A DNA stretch of 64,000 bases from positions 59,381-123,380 of the forward strand of contig DATMMX010000019.1 of the NCBI GenBank assembly GCA_035569495.1, read 5' to 3'. A model generated the notes under the pieces. That model saw nothing but the letters and a program-made list of their open reading frames with translations, had not been told where the DNA came from and did no database searches. Of this stretch, positions 1-8,192 are shown in pieces (the first letter of the stretch is position 1; each line of letters opens with the position of its first letter). A program made the position numbers and the translations under genes. The DNA is from DASRDZ01 sp035569495 (lineage in GTDB: Bacteria > Chloroflexota > Dormibacteria > Aeolococcales > Aeolococcaceae).

Positions 1-1
1 C

Positions 2-1516
2 GTCTCGATCGACAACGGCGTCCTCAACGTCGCCCTGCCCAGCCTGGTGCGCAGCCTGGGAGCGACGCCGTCGCAGCTGCAGTGGATCGTCGACGCCTAC
101 ACCCTGGTGTTCGCCGGACTGCTCTTCACCGGCGGCGCGCTGGGCGACCGCTTCGGCCGCCGCGGGGTGATGAGCGCCGGCCTGGTCATCTTCGGCGTCG
201 GCTCGCTGCTGGCGGCGCTGTCGAGCAGCGCCGGCGAGCTGATCGCCTGGCGCGCGCTGCTCGGCGTCGGCGCGGCGCTGGTCATGCCCGCGACGCTGTC
301 AATCCTGGTCAACGTTTTCACCGAGCCGCGCCAGCGCCGCCGGGCGATCGCCTACTGGACGCTGATGAACGCCACCGGCTCCTTCATCGGGCCGATGGTG
401 GGCGGGCTGCTGCTGCGCAACTTCTCCTGGGGCGCCTGCTTCCTGATCAACGTGCCCGTGGTGGTGCTGGCGCTCTCGCTGCAGCGCCGCTTCGTGCCCA
501 CGTCGCGGGATCCCGACGCGGCGCGCTTCGACCTGCCAGGGGCCATGCTGTCGACGCTGATGCTCGGCGCGCTGCTCTGGGCGATCATCGAGGGCCCGGC
601 CTACGGGTGGATGTCGCCGCAGATCATCGGCGGCTTCGCCGCGTCGGCGCTGCTGCTGGCCGGCTTCGTGAGCCGCGAGCGGCGCACCGCGGCGCCGATG
701 CTCGACCTGGCCATCCTCCGCTCGCCGCAGCTCACCGCGGCCGCGGTGGCGACGACCGTCGCATTCATGGCCATGATCGGCGGCATGTTCCTGGTGCAGC
801 AGAGCCTGCAGATCGTCAAGGGGTACCCGCCACTCACCGCCGCACTGGCCACCTCGGGGCCGATCACCACCGTCAACTTCCTGCTCATGCCGCGGGCGCC
901 GTGGCTGACCGAGCGATTCGGCGCGCGCTGGATGATCGCGGCCGGGTGCGGCTGCGTCAGCATCGCCTCGCTGGTCATCGCCACCACCACGGTGAGCTCG
1001 GGATATCTCAACCTGCTCATCGGCTTCTCGCTCATGGCGGTGGCCTTCAGCGTGTTCGTGCCGGCCAGCACCGAGGCGATCATGACCGCGGTGCCCAAGG
1101 AGAAGGCGGGCGGCGCCTCGGCGGTCAACCAGACCACGCGACAGCTCGGCTCGGCCCTCGGCGTCGCCATCGGCGGCAGCATCGCCGCGTCCGCATACGT
1201 CGGGGCGTTTCCAGCGCGCGTGGCGGGTGTGCCGCAGCAGGCGGTGCAGCAGGCGGGCGGGTCGATCACCGGCGCGCTCGACGCGGCCCGCGGCCTGGCC
1301 GGTTCGGCGCACGACGCGCTGCTCGGCGCCGCGCACGCGGCCTTTCAGCACGGCGTCACCACAGCGCTGATCACCTCGGTGGTGCTGGCGGCGCTGTCGG
1401 CGGTCTTCGCCGCCGTGGCCATCCCGGCGCGGCGCTCCACCATTCCGGCGATCGACGCCTCGCCCGCGGTCGTCGCCGTCGAGGTCGCGCCGCTGCCCGG
1501 TGAGAGCGTCGCCTAG
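2..1516 (+). CDS. MFS drug exporter, DHA2 (14-TM) family, 5' end missing
   Basis: Major facilitator protein of the proton-driven DHA2/EmrB drug-export type, in the cytoplasmic membrane. The frame is open from the first bases. The visible N-terminus already reads the first-helix signature SIDNGVLNVALPSLV, so only a short N-terminal piece is missing; the GTG at 47 lies inside that helix and is not the real start. The loop 2-3 motif GALGDRFGRR and a motif-C-like glycine-rich helix (NATGSFIGPMVGGLL) are present. Near the C-terminus SAVNQTTRQLGSALGVAIGG is typical of DHA2 members. The stop overlaps the stop of the converging DoxX-like gene in one CTAG. The substrate cannot be told from sequence. 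Confidence 0.9.
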   Translation, partial: VSIDNGVLNVALPSLVRSLGATPSQLQWIVDAYTLVFAGLLFTGGALGDRFGRRGVMSAGLVIFGVGSLLAALSSSAGELIAWRALLGVGAALVMPATLSILVNVFTEPRQRRRAIAYWTLMNATGSFIGPMVGGLLLRNFSWGACFLINVPVVVLALSLQRRFVPTSRDPDAARFDLPGAMLSTLMLGALLWAIIEGPAYGWMSPQIIGGFAASALLLAGFVSRERRTAAPMLDLAILRSPQLTAAAVATTVAFMAMIGGMFLVQQSLQIVKGYPPLTAALATSGPITTVNFLLMPRAPWLTERFGARWMIAAGCGCVSIASLVIATTTVSSGYLNLLIGFSLMAVAFSVFVPASTEAIMTAVPKEKAGGASAVNQTTRQLGSALGVAIGGSIAASAYVGAFPARVAGVPQQAVQQAGGSITGALDAARGLAGSAHDALLGAAHAAFQHGVTTALITSVVLAALSAVFAAVAIPARRSTIPAIDASPAVVAVEVAPLPGESVA

Positions 1517-1947
1517 TCGCGCCTGGCGCCGAGCACCAGGTCCATGCCGATGCCCAGCATCCAAATGTCCTTGCTGACCGCGATTCCGGCCGGAGTCGGC
1601 CAGAAGCTGCGCGGCTCGTGCAGTGCCGGTGTGCGCAGGTACATCGCAAGCAGGCTGCCCGAGAAGGCGGTCAGCGCGGCACCGGCGAGCGCGCCGGGCA
1701 CCACCGGGGCGAGCAGCGCGGCGCCCAGGGCGATCTCGGATCCGGCCAGGAGTTTCATGAACTTCTGCGGCGGCAGCTTGCCCAGGAAGGGGAAGGCGCC
1801 GGCGGCGAAGGCGTGGGTCTGGGTGGCGCGCGCCTCGTCGGCGTTCCACTTGCCCGTGCCGGAGTGGAGGATGAAGGCGCCGGTGGCGATGCGACCGGCG
1901 AGGTTGCGGGTGGAGAGGCGCGGCCTGGTCACGGTCGAAGCCTGCAT
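1513..1947 (-). CDS. DoxX-like membrane protein
   Basis: A 144-residue protein with about four hydrophobic segments, resembling DoxX-family membrane proteins common in actinobacteria. The stretch RIATGAFILHSGTGKW followed by FPFLGKLPP and EIALGAALLAPVVPG is the usual pattern. Function is unknown; relatives are linked loosely to redox or thiol stress. A GGAGGA ribosome site lies about 12 bases before the ATG. Further upstream a -10 TAGGAT (minus strand, 2013-2018) sits inside a long inverted repeat shared with the divergent TetR gene, so control by that repressor is likely. The 3' end shares a CTAG with the MFS exporter. Confidence 0.75.
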   Translation of the reverse strand: MQASTVTRPRLSTRNLAGRIATGAFILHSGTGKWNADEARATQTHAFAAGAFPFLGKLPPQKFMKLLAGSEIALGAALLAPVVPGALAGAALTAFSGSLLAMYLRTPALHEPRSFWPTPAGIAVSKDIWMLGIGMDLVLGARRD

Positions 1948-1999
1948 GGCGCTCGATCCTCCGTGGGTGTGTTCGGCTTGGACGCAAACGGGGTGTCGT

Positions 2000-2031
2000 C
2001 CCCGGTTCCGCGATCCTACCAGGAAACGGGG
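2000..2031. promoter_or_regulatory. Inverted repeat, candidate TetR operator, over the DoxX-like promoter
   Basis: CCCCGGTTCC, 12-base spacer, GGAAACGGGG: two 10-base arms with a single mismatch. The spacer contains TAGGAT on the minus strand, a plausible -10 for the DoxX-like gene. The repeat lies between that gene and the divergent TetR-family gene, the usual place for a TetR operator. Seen in sequence; binding by this regulator is inferred. Confidence 0.55.
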
Positions 2032-2051
2032 AGTGCTCGCCGGTTAGGCGG

Positions 2052-2057
2052 TACCCT
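2052..2057 (+). promoter_or_regulatory. -10 element TACCCT of the TetR gene, leaderless spacing
   Basis: TACCCT ends 7 bases before the GTG at 2065. No Shine-Dalgarno sequence is present. With a transcription start 6-8 bases after the -10, the mRNA would begin at or next to the start codon. Confidence 0.45.
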
Positions 2058-2064
2058 AGGCCCC

Positions 2065-2730
2065 GTGTCCTGCCCCGAGCCGCCCGAGGCGCGCCTGCGC
2101 GCCGACGCCGCCCGCAACCGCGCGGCGCTGCTCGGCGCGGCCCGCCGGGTCTACGCCGAGCGCGGTCTCGACGCGCCGCTCGACGAGATCGCCCGTGAGG
2201 CCGGGGTCGGCAACGCCACCCTCTACCGCCACTTCCCCGGCCGCTGCGCCCTCGCCGGCGCGGTCTTCGCCGAAGCGCTGCAGCAGGTGATCGACGCCGC
2301 CGAGGCCGCCCTCGCCGACCCCGACCCCTGGCAGGGCTTCGCCCGCCACGTCACCTTCCTGTGCCGCCTCCAGGCCACCGACCGCGCCGTCGCCGACCTG
2401 ATGACCACCGAGATGGGCGGCGCCCCCGACCTCGAAGCGCTGCGCGACCGCGCCCAGCAGGGCTTCGTCCGGCTCGCCGAGCGGGCCAGGGCGGCGGGCG
2501 CGTTGCGCCAGGACTTCGTGCCGGAGGACCTGGTGCTGGTGCTGATGGCCAACGCGGGCGTGGTCCACCGCACCGCCGCCGCGGCGCCGGAGGCGTGGAA
2601 CCGGTTCGTCGACCTGGTGCTCGACGGATTGCGCAGCGGTTCGTCGACCCGCGCGGCGGCGCCCTGCCCGGGCGCGGACTCGGTGCGGCGGGCGATGGCG
2701 CAGCGCGGCGAGGTGCTCGGCTACAGCTGA
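2065..2730 (+). CDS. TetR/AcrR-family transcriptional regulator
   Basis: A 221-residue one-component regulator. The N-terminal helix-turn-helix is clear at about residues 15-60 (RAALLGAARRVYAERGLDAP, then EIAREAGVGNATLYRHFPGR). The helical C-terminal ligand-binding half resembles TetR_C regulators of the SbtR type. The GTG at 2065 is chosen because it directly follows a -10 TACCCT and gives the usual short N-terminal tail; the frame stays open upstream but that part is not protein-like. It is divergent from the DoxX-like gene, with a 32-base inverted repeat between them, and overlaps the convergent MFS gene by 10 bases. The effector is unknown. Confidence 0.88.
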   Translation: MSCPEPPEARLRADAARNRAALLGAARRVYAERGLDAPLDEIAREAGVGNATLYRHFPGRCALAGAVFAEALQQVIDAAEAALADPDPWQGFARHVTFLCRLQATDRAVADLMTTEMGGAPDLEALRDRAQQGFVRLAERARAAGALRQDFVPEDLVLVLMANAGVVHRTAAAAPEAWNRFVDLVLDGLRSGSSTRAAAPCPGADSVRRAMAQRGEVLGYS

Positions 2731-4067
2731 CCGACCGGTGCCACCTGGTCCGCCGCCGGGTCGATCGCCGCCGCCGGGCGGGGCGAACGCGGCAACCCCG
2801 AACCTGCCCCCAGCCGGAGAACCGCCCAGGCGGCGAGCGACGTCTCCAGCCCCGCGATCATCAGGAACGGAGCCGGGGTGCCGAAGCGGGCGGCGAGCAC
2901 GCCGGAGAGCAGCGGCGCGGTGGCGCCCCCGGCCGACATGGCGCTGGCGCTGTAGCCGAACAGCTCGGCGCGCACCGCGGGCGGGGCGACGGTGCCGAGC
3001 AGGGCGTTGATCGACGGCAGCATGCCGCCCGCGCACAGGCCGCCGAGCGCCACCAGCAGCAGCATCACGGCGAACGACGGCGCCGCGGCGATCAGCCCGT
3101 AGCTCAGCGCTGCGCCGGCGGCGAGCAGGGCCAGCGCCCAGCGATAGCTGTAGCGGCTGCTGATCCGCGACACAGTCAGCGCCGCGATCGCCGCGCAGAG
3201 GGCCTGCAGCGCCGCGGCCGCGCCGACCGCGCTGTCCACGTGGGCGCTGCCCGCCAGCAGCCCGGCGCGCAGCGGCAGCGCCGCCGACAGGCCGATGCCG
3301 ATCGCCTGGGTGAGCATGGCCATCACCAGCAGCGAGATCAGGGGCCGGGCGATGCCCGCGTCGCGGATCACGCCGCGCGTGCGGCGCCGGGGCGCGCCGC
3401 GGGGACGGCGCTGGAAGCTCTCGCGGATGACCAGCGTGACCGCCATGCCCGCGACCGCCGGCATCACCGCGGCGACGAAGAACGCGGTGCGGATGCCGAA
3501 CACCGGCACGAAGACCGCGCCCAGCGCCGGGCCCGACATGGTGCCGATGTAGTACCCGCTCTGCAGCACGCCGAGGCTGTGGGTCAGCCGGCCGCGCGGG
3601 GCCAGGCTGGCGACCAGCGCGTTGTTGGCGGCGACACTGCCGGCGAAGGCGCCGGTGAGCACCCGAGTGGCCATCAGCACGTACACGTTGGGGGCCAGGC
3701 CGGTGGCGGCCATGAGGATGGCCAGCGCGAAGGTCGCCCGGACCACCATCGGCTTGCGCCCGACCCGGTCGGCCATGCGGCCCCAGAAGGGCGCGGCGGC
3801 GGTCTGGGCGAGCTGGCTGCCGCCGATCACCGCGCCGCTCCACAATGCGATGGCACCGGGGTCGTGGACGCCGACGGTCCGCACCATGAGGGGCAGAAAC
3901 GGAAAGACGAAGGTGGCCCCGGCCAGGGTGCAGTACTGCGAGAACCAGAGGACGCCGAGCTGGGCGTTCCACGACGGCGCGACGCTCGCCGTGGGGCCCG
4001 CGGGCTCGGCGGCGGCCCGGGCTCCCTGGCGAGACACGTGAGACACCCCCGAAAGTCTGATCATCAT
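2721..4067 (-). CDS. MFS transporter, 12-TM multidrug-type (DHA1-like)
   Basis: About 448 residues with twelve hydrophobic segments. The motif-A loop GRMADRVGRKPMV and an internal TM5 motif-C-like run SGYYIGTMSGPALGAV indicate a proton antiporter of the DHA1 class. Two start codons stand in tandem (ATGATG at 4067-4062). The first 35 residues before helix 1 look like an ordinary tail, so the true start could also be internal. The start is only four bases from the divergent acyl-CoA synthetase start; both ATGs form the ends of the palindrome CATAATTATG. The pairing suggests export or import of a related acid, but the substrate is not known. Confidence 0.85.
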   Translation of the reverse strand: MMIRLSGVSHVSRQGARAAAEPAGPTASVAPSWNAQLGVLWFSQYCTLAGATFVFPFLPLMVRTVGVHDPGAIALWSGAVIGGSQLAQTAAAPFWGRMADRVGRKPMVVRATFALAILMAATGLAPNVYVLMATRVLTGAFAGSVAANNALVASLAPRGRLTHSLGVLQSGYYIGTMSGPALGAVFVPVFGIRTAFFVAAVMPAVAGMAVTLVIRESFQRRPRGAPRRRTRGVIRDAGIARPLISLLVMAMLTQAIGIGLSAALPLRAGLLAGSAHVDSAVGAAAALQALCAAIAALTVSRISSRYSYRWALALLAAGAALSYGLIAAAPSFAVMLLLVALGGLCAGGMLPSINALLGTVAPPAVRAELFGYSASAMSAGGATAPLLSGVLAARFGTPAPFLMIAGLETSLAAWAVLRLGAGSGLPRSPRPAAAIDPAADQVAPVGQL

Positions 4068-4074
4068 AATTATG
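4059..4074. promoter_or_regulatory. Compact divergent start region with palindrome CATAATTATG
   Basis: The start codons of the MFS gene (minus, 4067) and the synthetase gene (plus, 4072) are the two ends of the perfect palindrome 4065-4074. GATCAT (4059-4064) lies 7 bases before the plus ATG. AACCAT on the minus strand lies 7 bases before the second minus ATG. Both spacings fit leaderless -10 boxes, which would put each promoter inside the other gene. Confidence 0.4.
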
Positions 4075-5670
4075 GTTGATGGAAGCAGCGCCGAGCCGGG
4101 CCCGCCGGCGGTGACGGGCGCGTCCGGGCCGGCCGGCGCGGGCAGCGCCGTGGATTCGCGCGCCTGGCAGGCGCACCTGCCCGCGGGTGCCGACCCCGAC
4201 GCGCTCGATCTGCTGGCCGAGGGCAGCCTGCCCCGCGCCTTCGCCGCACGCTGGGCCGCCGCCCCTGACGCCCCGCTGCTGCACGACGGCGAGCACGGCT
4301 GGCGCACCGCCGCCGACGTCGAGCGCGCCACCGCGCAGGTCGCCGCAACCCTGGCGGCGCGCGGGCTGCACAAGGGTGAACGCGTGGTGCTCTGCATGCG
4401 CACGTCGGCGCAGTTCGTCGACGTGTACCTCGGCGCGCTGCGCCTGGGCATGGTCGTCGTGCTGCTCAACCCGCAGTGCAGCGAGGCCGAGGCGCGCCAC
4501 ATCGCCGCCGACTCCGACCCCGCCGCCGCCGTGGCGGAGGACGCACAGCGCGGCGAGTGGATCGCGAGCGGCGCGCCCAACCTGCGCGCGCTGCTGGATG
4601 CCACCCACATGCCCCTAAAAGATGCACAACAATCCGCCCCGCAGCTCGACACCGCCGTGCCGCCGGACCCCGCGCTCCTCATGTATACGTCAGGAACGAC
4701 AGGAACTCCCAAGGGCGCGCTGCTCAGCCACGCCAACCTGCTGGCCGGCGCCGCCGCCCTGCGCCTCGCCTGGCGCTGGACCGAGCGCGACCGCCTGATC
4801 CTCGCCCTGCCCCTGTTCCACGCCCACGGCCTCGCCGTCGGCCTCAACGGCACCCTGCTCAGCGGCGCCCAGGCGGTGCTGCTGCCCCGCTTCGACTCCG
4901 CCGCCGTGCTCGACGCCGCACAGGCGCACGGCGCCACGCTGTTCTTCGGCGTGCCCACCATGTACGCCCGCCTCGCCGCCGACCCGCGCGCCCATCAGCT
5001 GGCCCGGCTGCGCCTCTGCGTCAGCGGCTCCGCCCCACTGGCGGCGGCGTTGCACGAGCGCATCGAGGCCGCGACCGGCCAGCGCATCCTGGAGCGCTAC
5101 GGCATGACCGAGACGCTGATGATCGCCTCCAACCCGCACGACGGCGATCGCCGCCCCGGCAGCGTCGGCCTGCCCCTGCCCGGCGTCGAGCTGCGCATGA
5201 GCGACGGCCAGCGCGGCGAGATCCTCGTCCGCGGACCCAACGTCTTCGGCGGCTACTGGCGCAACCCGGAGGCCACCCAGTCAGTTCTGGACAGCGATGG
5301 CTGGTTCCACACCGGCGACGTCGGCGAGCTCGACGAGGCCGGCTACCTGCGCATCGCCGGCCGCACCCGTGAGCTGATCATCACCGGCGGCTACAACGTC
5401 TACCCGCGCGAGGTCGAGGACGCGCTCAGCGCACACCCGTGGGTCGCCGAGGCCGCGGTGGTCGGCAGGCAGGACGACGAGTGGGGCGAGGTGGTCACCG
5501 CGTACGTCGTCGCGACGGACGCGCGGCTCGACGCGGATACCATCACCAGCCACGCCCGCGAGCGCCTTGCTCCCTACAAGGTGCCGCGCCAGGTGCATTT
5601 CGTCCAGACCCTTCCGCGAAATGCACTGGGCAAGATCGTCAAGCAGCAGCTCAAGGACAGCCCCTCGTGA
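4072..5670 (+). CDS. AMP-forming acyl-CoA synthetase, malonyl-CoA synthetase (MatB)-like
   Basis: An ANL-superfamily adenylating enzyme (532 residues) that would activate a carboxylic acid through an acyl-AMP to acyl-CoA. Motifs in order: P-loop MYTSGTTGTPKGALLSH at about residue 204; FHAHGL; ERYGMTETLM; the hinge GRTRELIITGGYNVYPREVE; and the C-terminal catalytic lysine region PRNALGKIVK. The stretches around FHAHGL, SGSAPL and SNPHDG...GSVGLPLPGVEL resemble MatB, so malonate or methylmalonate is a reasonable substrate, but other short-chain acids are possible. The first ~25 residues are low-complexity and a GTG near 4150 could be the real start. The stop overlaps the next gene as GTGA, suggesting coupling. 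Confidence 0.85.
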   Translation: MVDGSSAEPGPPAVTGASGPAGAGSAVDSRAWQAHLPAGADPDALDLLAEGSLPRAFAARWAAAPDAPLLHDGEHGWRTAADVERATAQVAATLAARGLHKGERVVLCMRTSAQFVDVYLGALRLGMVVVLLNPQCSEAEARHIAADSDPAAAVAEDAQRGEWIASGAPNLRALLDATHMPLKDAQQSAPQLDTAVPPDPALLMYTSGTTGTPKGALLSHANLLAGAAALRLAWRWTERDRLILALPLFHAHGLAVGLNGTLLSGAQAVLLPRFDSAAVLDAAQAHGATLFFGVPTMYARLAADPRAHQLARLRLCVSGSAPLAAALHERIEAATGQRILERYGMTETLMIASNPHDGDRRPGSVGLPLPGVELRMSDGQRGEILVRGPNVFGGYWRNPEATQSVLDSDGWFHTGDVGELDEAGYLRIAGRTRELIITGGYNVYPREVEDALSAHPWVAEAAVVGRQDDEWGEVVTAYVVATDARLDADTITSHARERLAPYKVPRQVHFVQTLPRNALGKIVKQQLKDSPS

Positions 5671-6236
5671 TCACACCGTACAAGCCCGTCATCCTGGTCG
5701 GCGGCACCGCGGGAACCGGCAAGTCCTCGCTGGCCAACCGCCTCTGCGCCGAGCTGCCCGTCGACCACCGCATCGGCACCGGCTTCATCCGCGCCGTGCT
5801 CTGCAGCGAGACCACGCCGGCGCGCGACCCCGAGCTGTTCAGCATGACCTTCCGCGCCGCCGACCCCGTCGCCCACCTGCACGTCCAGGCCGAGCGCCTG
5901 CAACCGGCGGTGCTCGCCTGCATCGAGCGCGCCCAGGACGAGGGCACGTCGCTGGTCGTCGAGGGTCCGCACCTGCTGCCCTCGCTGTACGCGCACCTGA
6001 ACGTCGCCGCGTTCATCGTGCTCGCCGCGCCGGCCGAATCGCAGCACCACGCCCGGCTCACCGGCCCGACCCACGCGCGCCGCGCCATCAGCGACGGCGA
6101 CCTGCGCAACGCGCGCCTCATCGACGCGCACATCGCCGCCGAGGCGTCGCGCCACGGCATCCCGCGCATCGTCTATCGCGACAACTTCGAGGAGATCGCG
6201 GCGCAGGTCGCCGCCGCGTCCGTCAGCGGCGGCTGA
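5667..6236 (+). CDS. Small P-loop kinase, 2-phosphoglycerate-kinase-like
   Basis: A 189-residue nucleotide-binding protein. The Walker A motif GGTAGTGKSSLANRL is at about residues 12-26. It is followed by VDHRIGTGFIRAVL, similar to the segment after the P-loop in archaeal-type 2-phosphoglycerate kinases and other zeta-toxin/AAA-like small kinases. The strand LVVEGPHLLP may carry the Walker B role. The substrate is uncertain. The GTG start overlaps the synthetase TGA, so the two genes are probably translated together; a link between them in metabolism is only inferred. Confidence 0.6.
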   Translation: MITPYKPVILVGGTAGTGKSSLANRLCAELPVDHRIGTGFIRAVLCSETTPARDPELFSMTFRAADPVAHLHVQAERLQPAVLACIERAQDEGTSLVVEGPHLLPSLYAHLNVAAFIVLAAPAESQHHARLTGPTHARRAISDGDLRNARLIDAHIAAEASRHGIPRIVYRDNFEEIAAQVAAASVSGG

Positions 6237-6244
6237 CCCGCGGT

Positions 6245-6273
6245 CCGATGAGTCCGGCGGCGCCGCGCCGTCC
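6245..6273 (+). promoter_or_regulatory. ECF-type promoter copy 1 (GATGAG-N16-CGTCC)
   Basis: CCGATGAGTCCGGCGG at 6245-6260, with CGTCC at 6269-6273, sixteen bases after GATGAG. The same 16-mer with the same spacing to CGTCC occurs at 8193-8221 before the glyoxalase-sigma pair. CGTC-type -10 boxes are typical of ECF sigma factors. It sits about 75 bases before the ABC exporter start and is probably read by the sigma factor encoded at 8635. Confidence 0.6.
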
Positions 6274-6307
6274 AATGCCATGGCGCGAGAACCGGCCCAG
6301 CCTCCGG

Positions 6308-6313
6308 TAAGCT
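6308..6313 (+). promoter_or_regulatory. Possible housekeeping -10 TAAGCT for the ABC exporter
   Basis: TAAGCT about 35 bases before the TTG start. If used, it would give a leader of about 30 bases containing the AGGAGG ribosome site. This would be a second promoter downstream of the ECF-like one. Confidence 0.3.
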
Positions 6314-6348
6314 GCGCGCCGCAGCCGGACCCCCGCAGGAGGACATCG

Positions 6349-7368
6349 TTGATCGCGACCGATGACGCCGTCGTCGTCGACGACCTGACCCGCCGTTTCG
6401 GCACGGTCGAGGCCCTGCGCGGCGTCTCGCTGCGGGTGCCGCGCGGCACCATCCTCGGCCTGCTCGGCCCCAACGGTGCGGGCAAGACCACGGTGGTGCG
6501 CATCCTCAGCACCCTGCTCCGGCCCACCTCGGGGCGCGCCACCGTGCTCGGTCTCGACGTCGAGCGCGACGCCGCCGAGCTGCGCGCCCGCATCGCCCTG
6601 AGCGGCCAGTTCGCCGCCGTGGACGAGCTGCTCACCGGCCGGGAAAACCTGGTCATGGTTGGCCGGCTCTATCGCCTGCCCAAGGCCGAGGCGCGGCGCC
6701 GCGCCGCCGACCTGCTGGAGCGCTTCGACCTGGTGGAGGCGGCCGACCGCATCGCCAAGACCTACTCGGGTGGCATGCGCCGCCGTCTCGACCTCGCCGC
6801 CAGCCTGGTCGCCCAGCCCGAGGTGCTCTTCCTCGACGAGCCGACCACCGGCCTCGACCCGCGCAGCCGCATCGGGCTCTGGGAGATCATCCGCGAGCTG
6901 GTCGACGAGGGCACCACCCTGCTGCTCACCACCCAGTACCTCGAGGAGGCCGACCGCCTGGCCACCAGGATCGCGGTCATCGACAGCGGCCTGGTCATCG
7001 CCGAGGGCACCGCCGACGACCTCAAGTCGCGGGTCGGCGGCGACGTGCTGGAGATGCGCACCAGCGACGCCACCGCGCTGCTGGCCGCCGCCGCCTCGCT
7101 GGCCGGCGCGGGCTTCGACGGCGAGCCGGTGCTCGACCACGTCTCGGCCACGCTGCGCCTCCCCGTGACCGGTGGCGACGTGCTCCCCCGCGTCGTGCGC
7201 GTGCTCGACCAGGCTGGAATCGATGTGCATGAATTGGCGCTCCACCGTCCGACCCTGGACGACGTGTTCCTGGCCCTGACCGGCCACGCCGCCGAGGACC
7301 AGGCGGTCGTCAAGAAGCCGCGCGGCCGTCGCCGCGGCGCCGAGCCCGTTCAGGCGGGCAGCCGATGA
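6349..7368 (+). CDS. ABC transporter ATPase, DrrA-type (daunorubicin-resistance family)
   Basis: A 339-residue ATP-binding subunit of an ABC-2 exporter. Walker A is GLLGPNGAGKTT (about residues 39-50), the signature is YSGGMRRRLDLAASL, Walker B is VLFLDEPTTGLDP, and the H-loop region reads LLLTTQYLEEAD, which is typical of DrrA. The C-terminal DUF4162-like domain carries the family's LDDVFLALTG ending. The TTG at 6349 is chosen because AGGAGG precedes it at about 6 bases and the protein then begins just before the ABC core. It overlaps the permease gene as ATGA. The pair would export a hydrophobic compound from the membrane. Confidence 0.92.
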   Translation: MIATDDAVVVDDLTRRFGTVEALRGVSLRVPRGTILGLLGPNGAGKTTVVRILSTLLRPTSGRATVLGLDVERDAAELRARIALSGQFAAVDELLTGRENLVMVGRLYRLPKAEARRRAADLLERFDLVEAADRIAKTYSGGMRRRLDLAASLVAQPEVLFLDEPTTGLDPRSRIGLWEIIRELVDEGTTLLLTTQYLEEADRLATRIAVIDSGLVIAEGTADDLKSRVGGDVLEMRTSDATALLAAAASLAGAGFDGEPVLDHVSATLRLPVTGGDVLPRVVRVLDQAGIDVHELALHRPTLDDVFLALTGHAAEDQAVVKKPRGRRRGAEPVQAGSR

Positions 7369-8189
7369 GCACGCGAACCGTCGTGGTCGGCCGCGGCCCG
7401 CAGTGGGTCGCCCGCGACTCCGCGGTGATGGTGCGCCGCTACCTGTTGCACTCGCTGCGCCAGCCCGAGCTGATCGTCTTCTCGACCATCCAGCCGGTGA
7501 TGTTCGTCATCCTCTTCCGCTACGTGTTCGGCGGCGCCATCGCCACCGGCACCAACTACGTGGACTACCTGATGCCCGGCATCTTCGTGCAGACCACCGT
7601 GTTCGGCTCGATGCTCACCGGGCTCGGCCTCGCCTACGACCTGCAGAGCGGCATCATCGACCGCTTCAAGTCGCTGCCGATGAGCCGCTCGGCGGTGCTG
7701 ATCGGCCGCAACGTCACCGACGCGCTGCGCAACGTCTTCGTCATCCTGCTGATGCTGGCGGTGGGCTTCCTGGTCGGCTTCCGCATCCACGGCGGCATCG
7801 TCGCCACCGTCGGCGCCGTCGCCCTGATCGTGCTCTTCGGCTTCGCCTTCCAGTGGATCAGCGCGCTGATCGGCGTGGTGGTGCGCAACCCCGAGGCGGT
7901 GCAGTCGGCGGGCTTCATCTGGGTGTTCCCGCTCACCTTCCTCAGCTCGGCGTTCGTGCCCACCAACAGCATCAAGCCGGACTGGCTGCAGGCCATCGCC
8001 AAGGCCAATCCTTTCACCATCGCGGTCAACGGCGCCCGCCAGCTCTTCATGGGGCCGGCCGAGGCGTCGCAGGTGGCGGGGCTGGGCACCGACGCCACCT
8101 CCAACGTGCTGATCACCATCGCCTGGGTGATCGGGCTGCTGCTGGTGTTCGTGCCCCTGGCGGTGCGACGCTATCGCCGGGCGACCTGA
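7365..8189 (+). CDS. ABC-2 exporter permease, DrrB-type
   Basis: A 274-residue membrane subunit with six predicted helices, matching the ABC-2 permease family that partners DrrA. The N-terminal part reads RYLLHSLRQPELIVFSTIQP, then the typical loop DRFKSLPMSRSAVLIGR and the conserved NPEAVQSAGFIWVFPLTFLSSAFVP. The ATG overlaps the ATPase stop, so a fixed ratio of the two subunits is likely. The substrate is unknown; multidrug or lipid-like molecules are usual for the family. Confidence 0.92.
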   Translation: MSTRTVVVGRGPQWVARDSAVMVRRYLLHSLRQPELIVFSTIQPVMFVILFRYVFGGAIATGTNYVDYLMPGIFVQTTVFGSMLTGLGLAYDLQSGIIDRFKSLPMSRSAVLIGRNVTDALRNVFVILLMLAVGFLVGFRIHGGIVATVGAVALIVLFGFAFQWISALIGVVVRNPEAVQSAGFIWVFPLTFLSSAFVPTNSIKPDWLQAIAKANPFTIAVNGARQLFMGPAEASQVAGLGTDATSNVLITIAWVIGLLLVFVPLAVRRYRRAT

Positions 8190-8192
8190 GCA

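Noticed and set aside
299..1987. Long Arg/Pro-rich open frame on the minus strand opposite the MFS exporter
   Set aside because: GC-rich third-position shadow of the real gene. No recognisable domain, and its composition is typical of antisense frames here.
2056..4608. 850-codon minus-strand open frame spanning several genes
   Set aside because: It runs across the TetR, MFS and synthetase genes in the wrong frame. The real MFS frame has clear family motifs.
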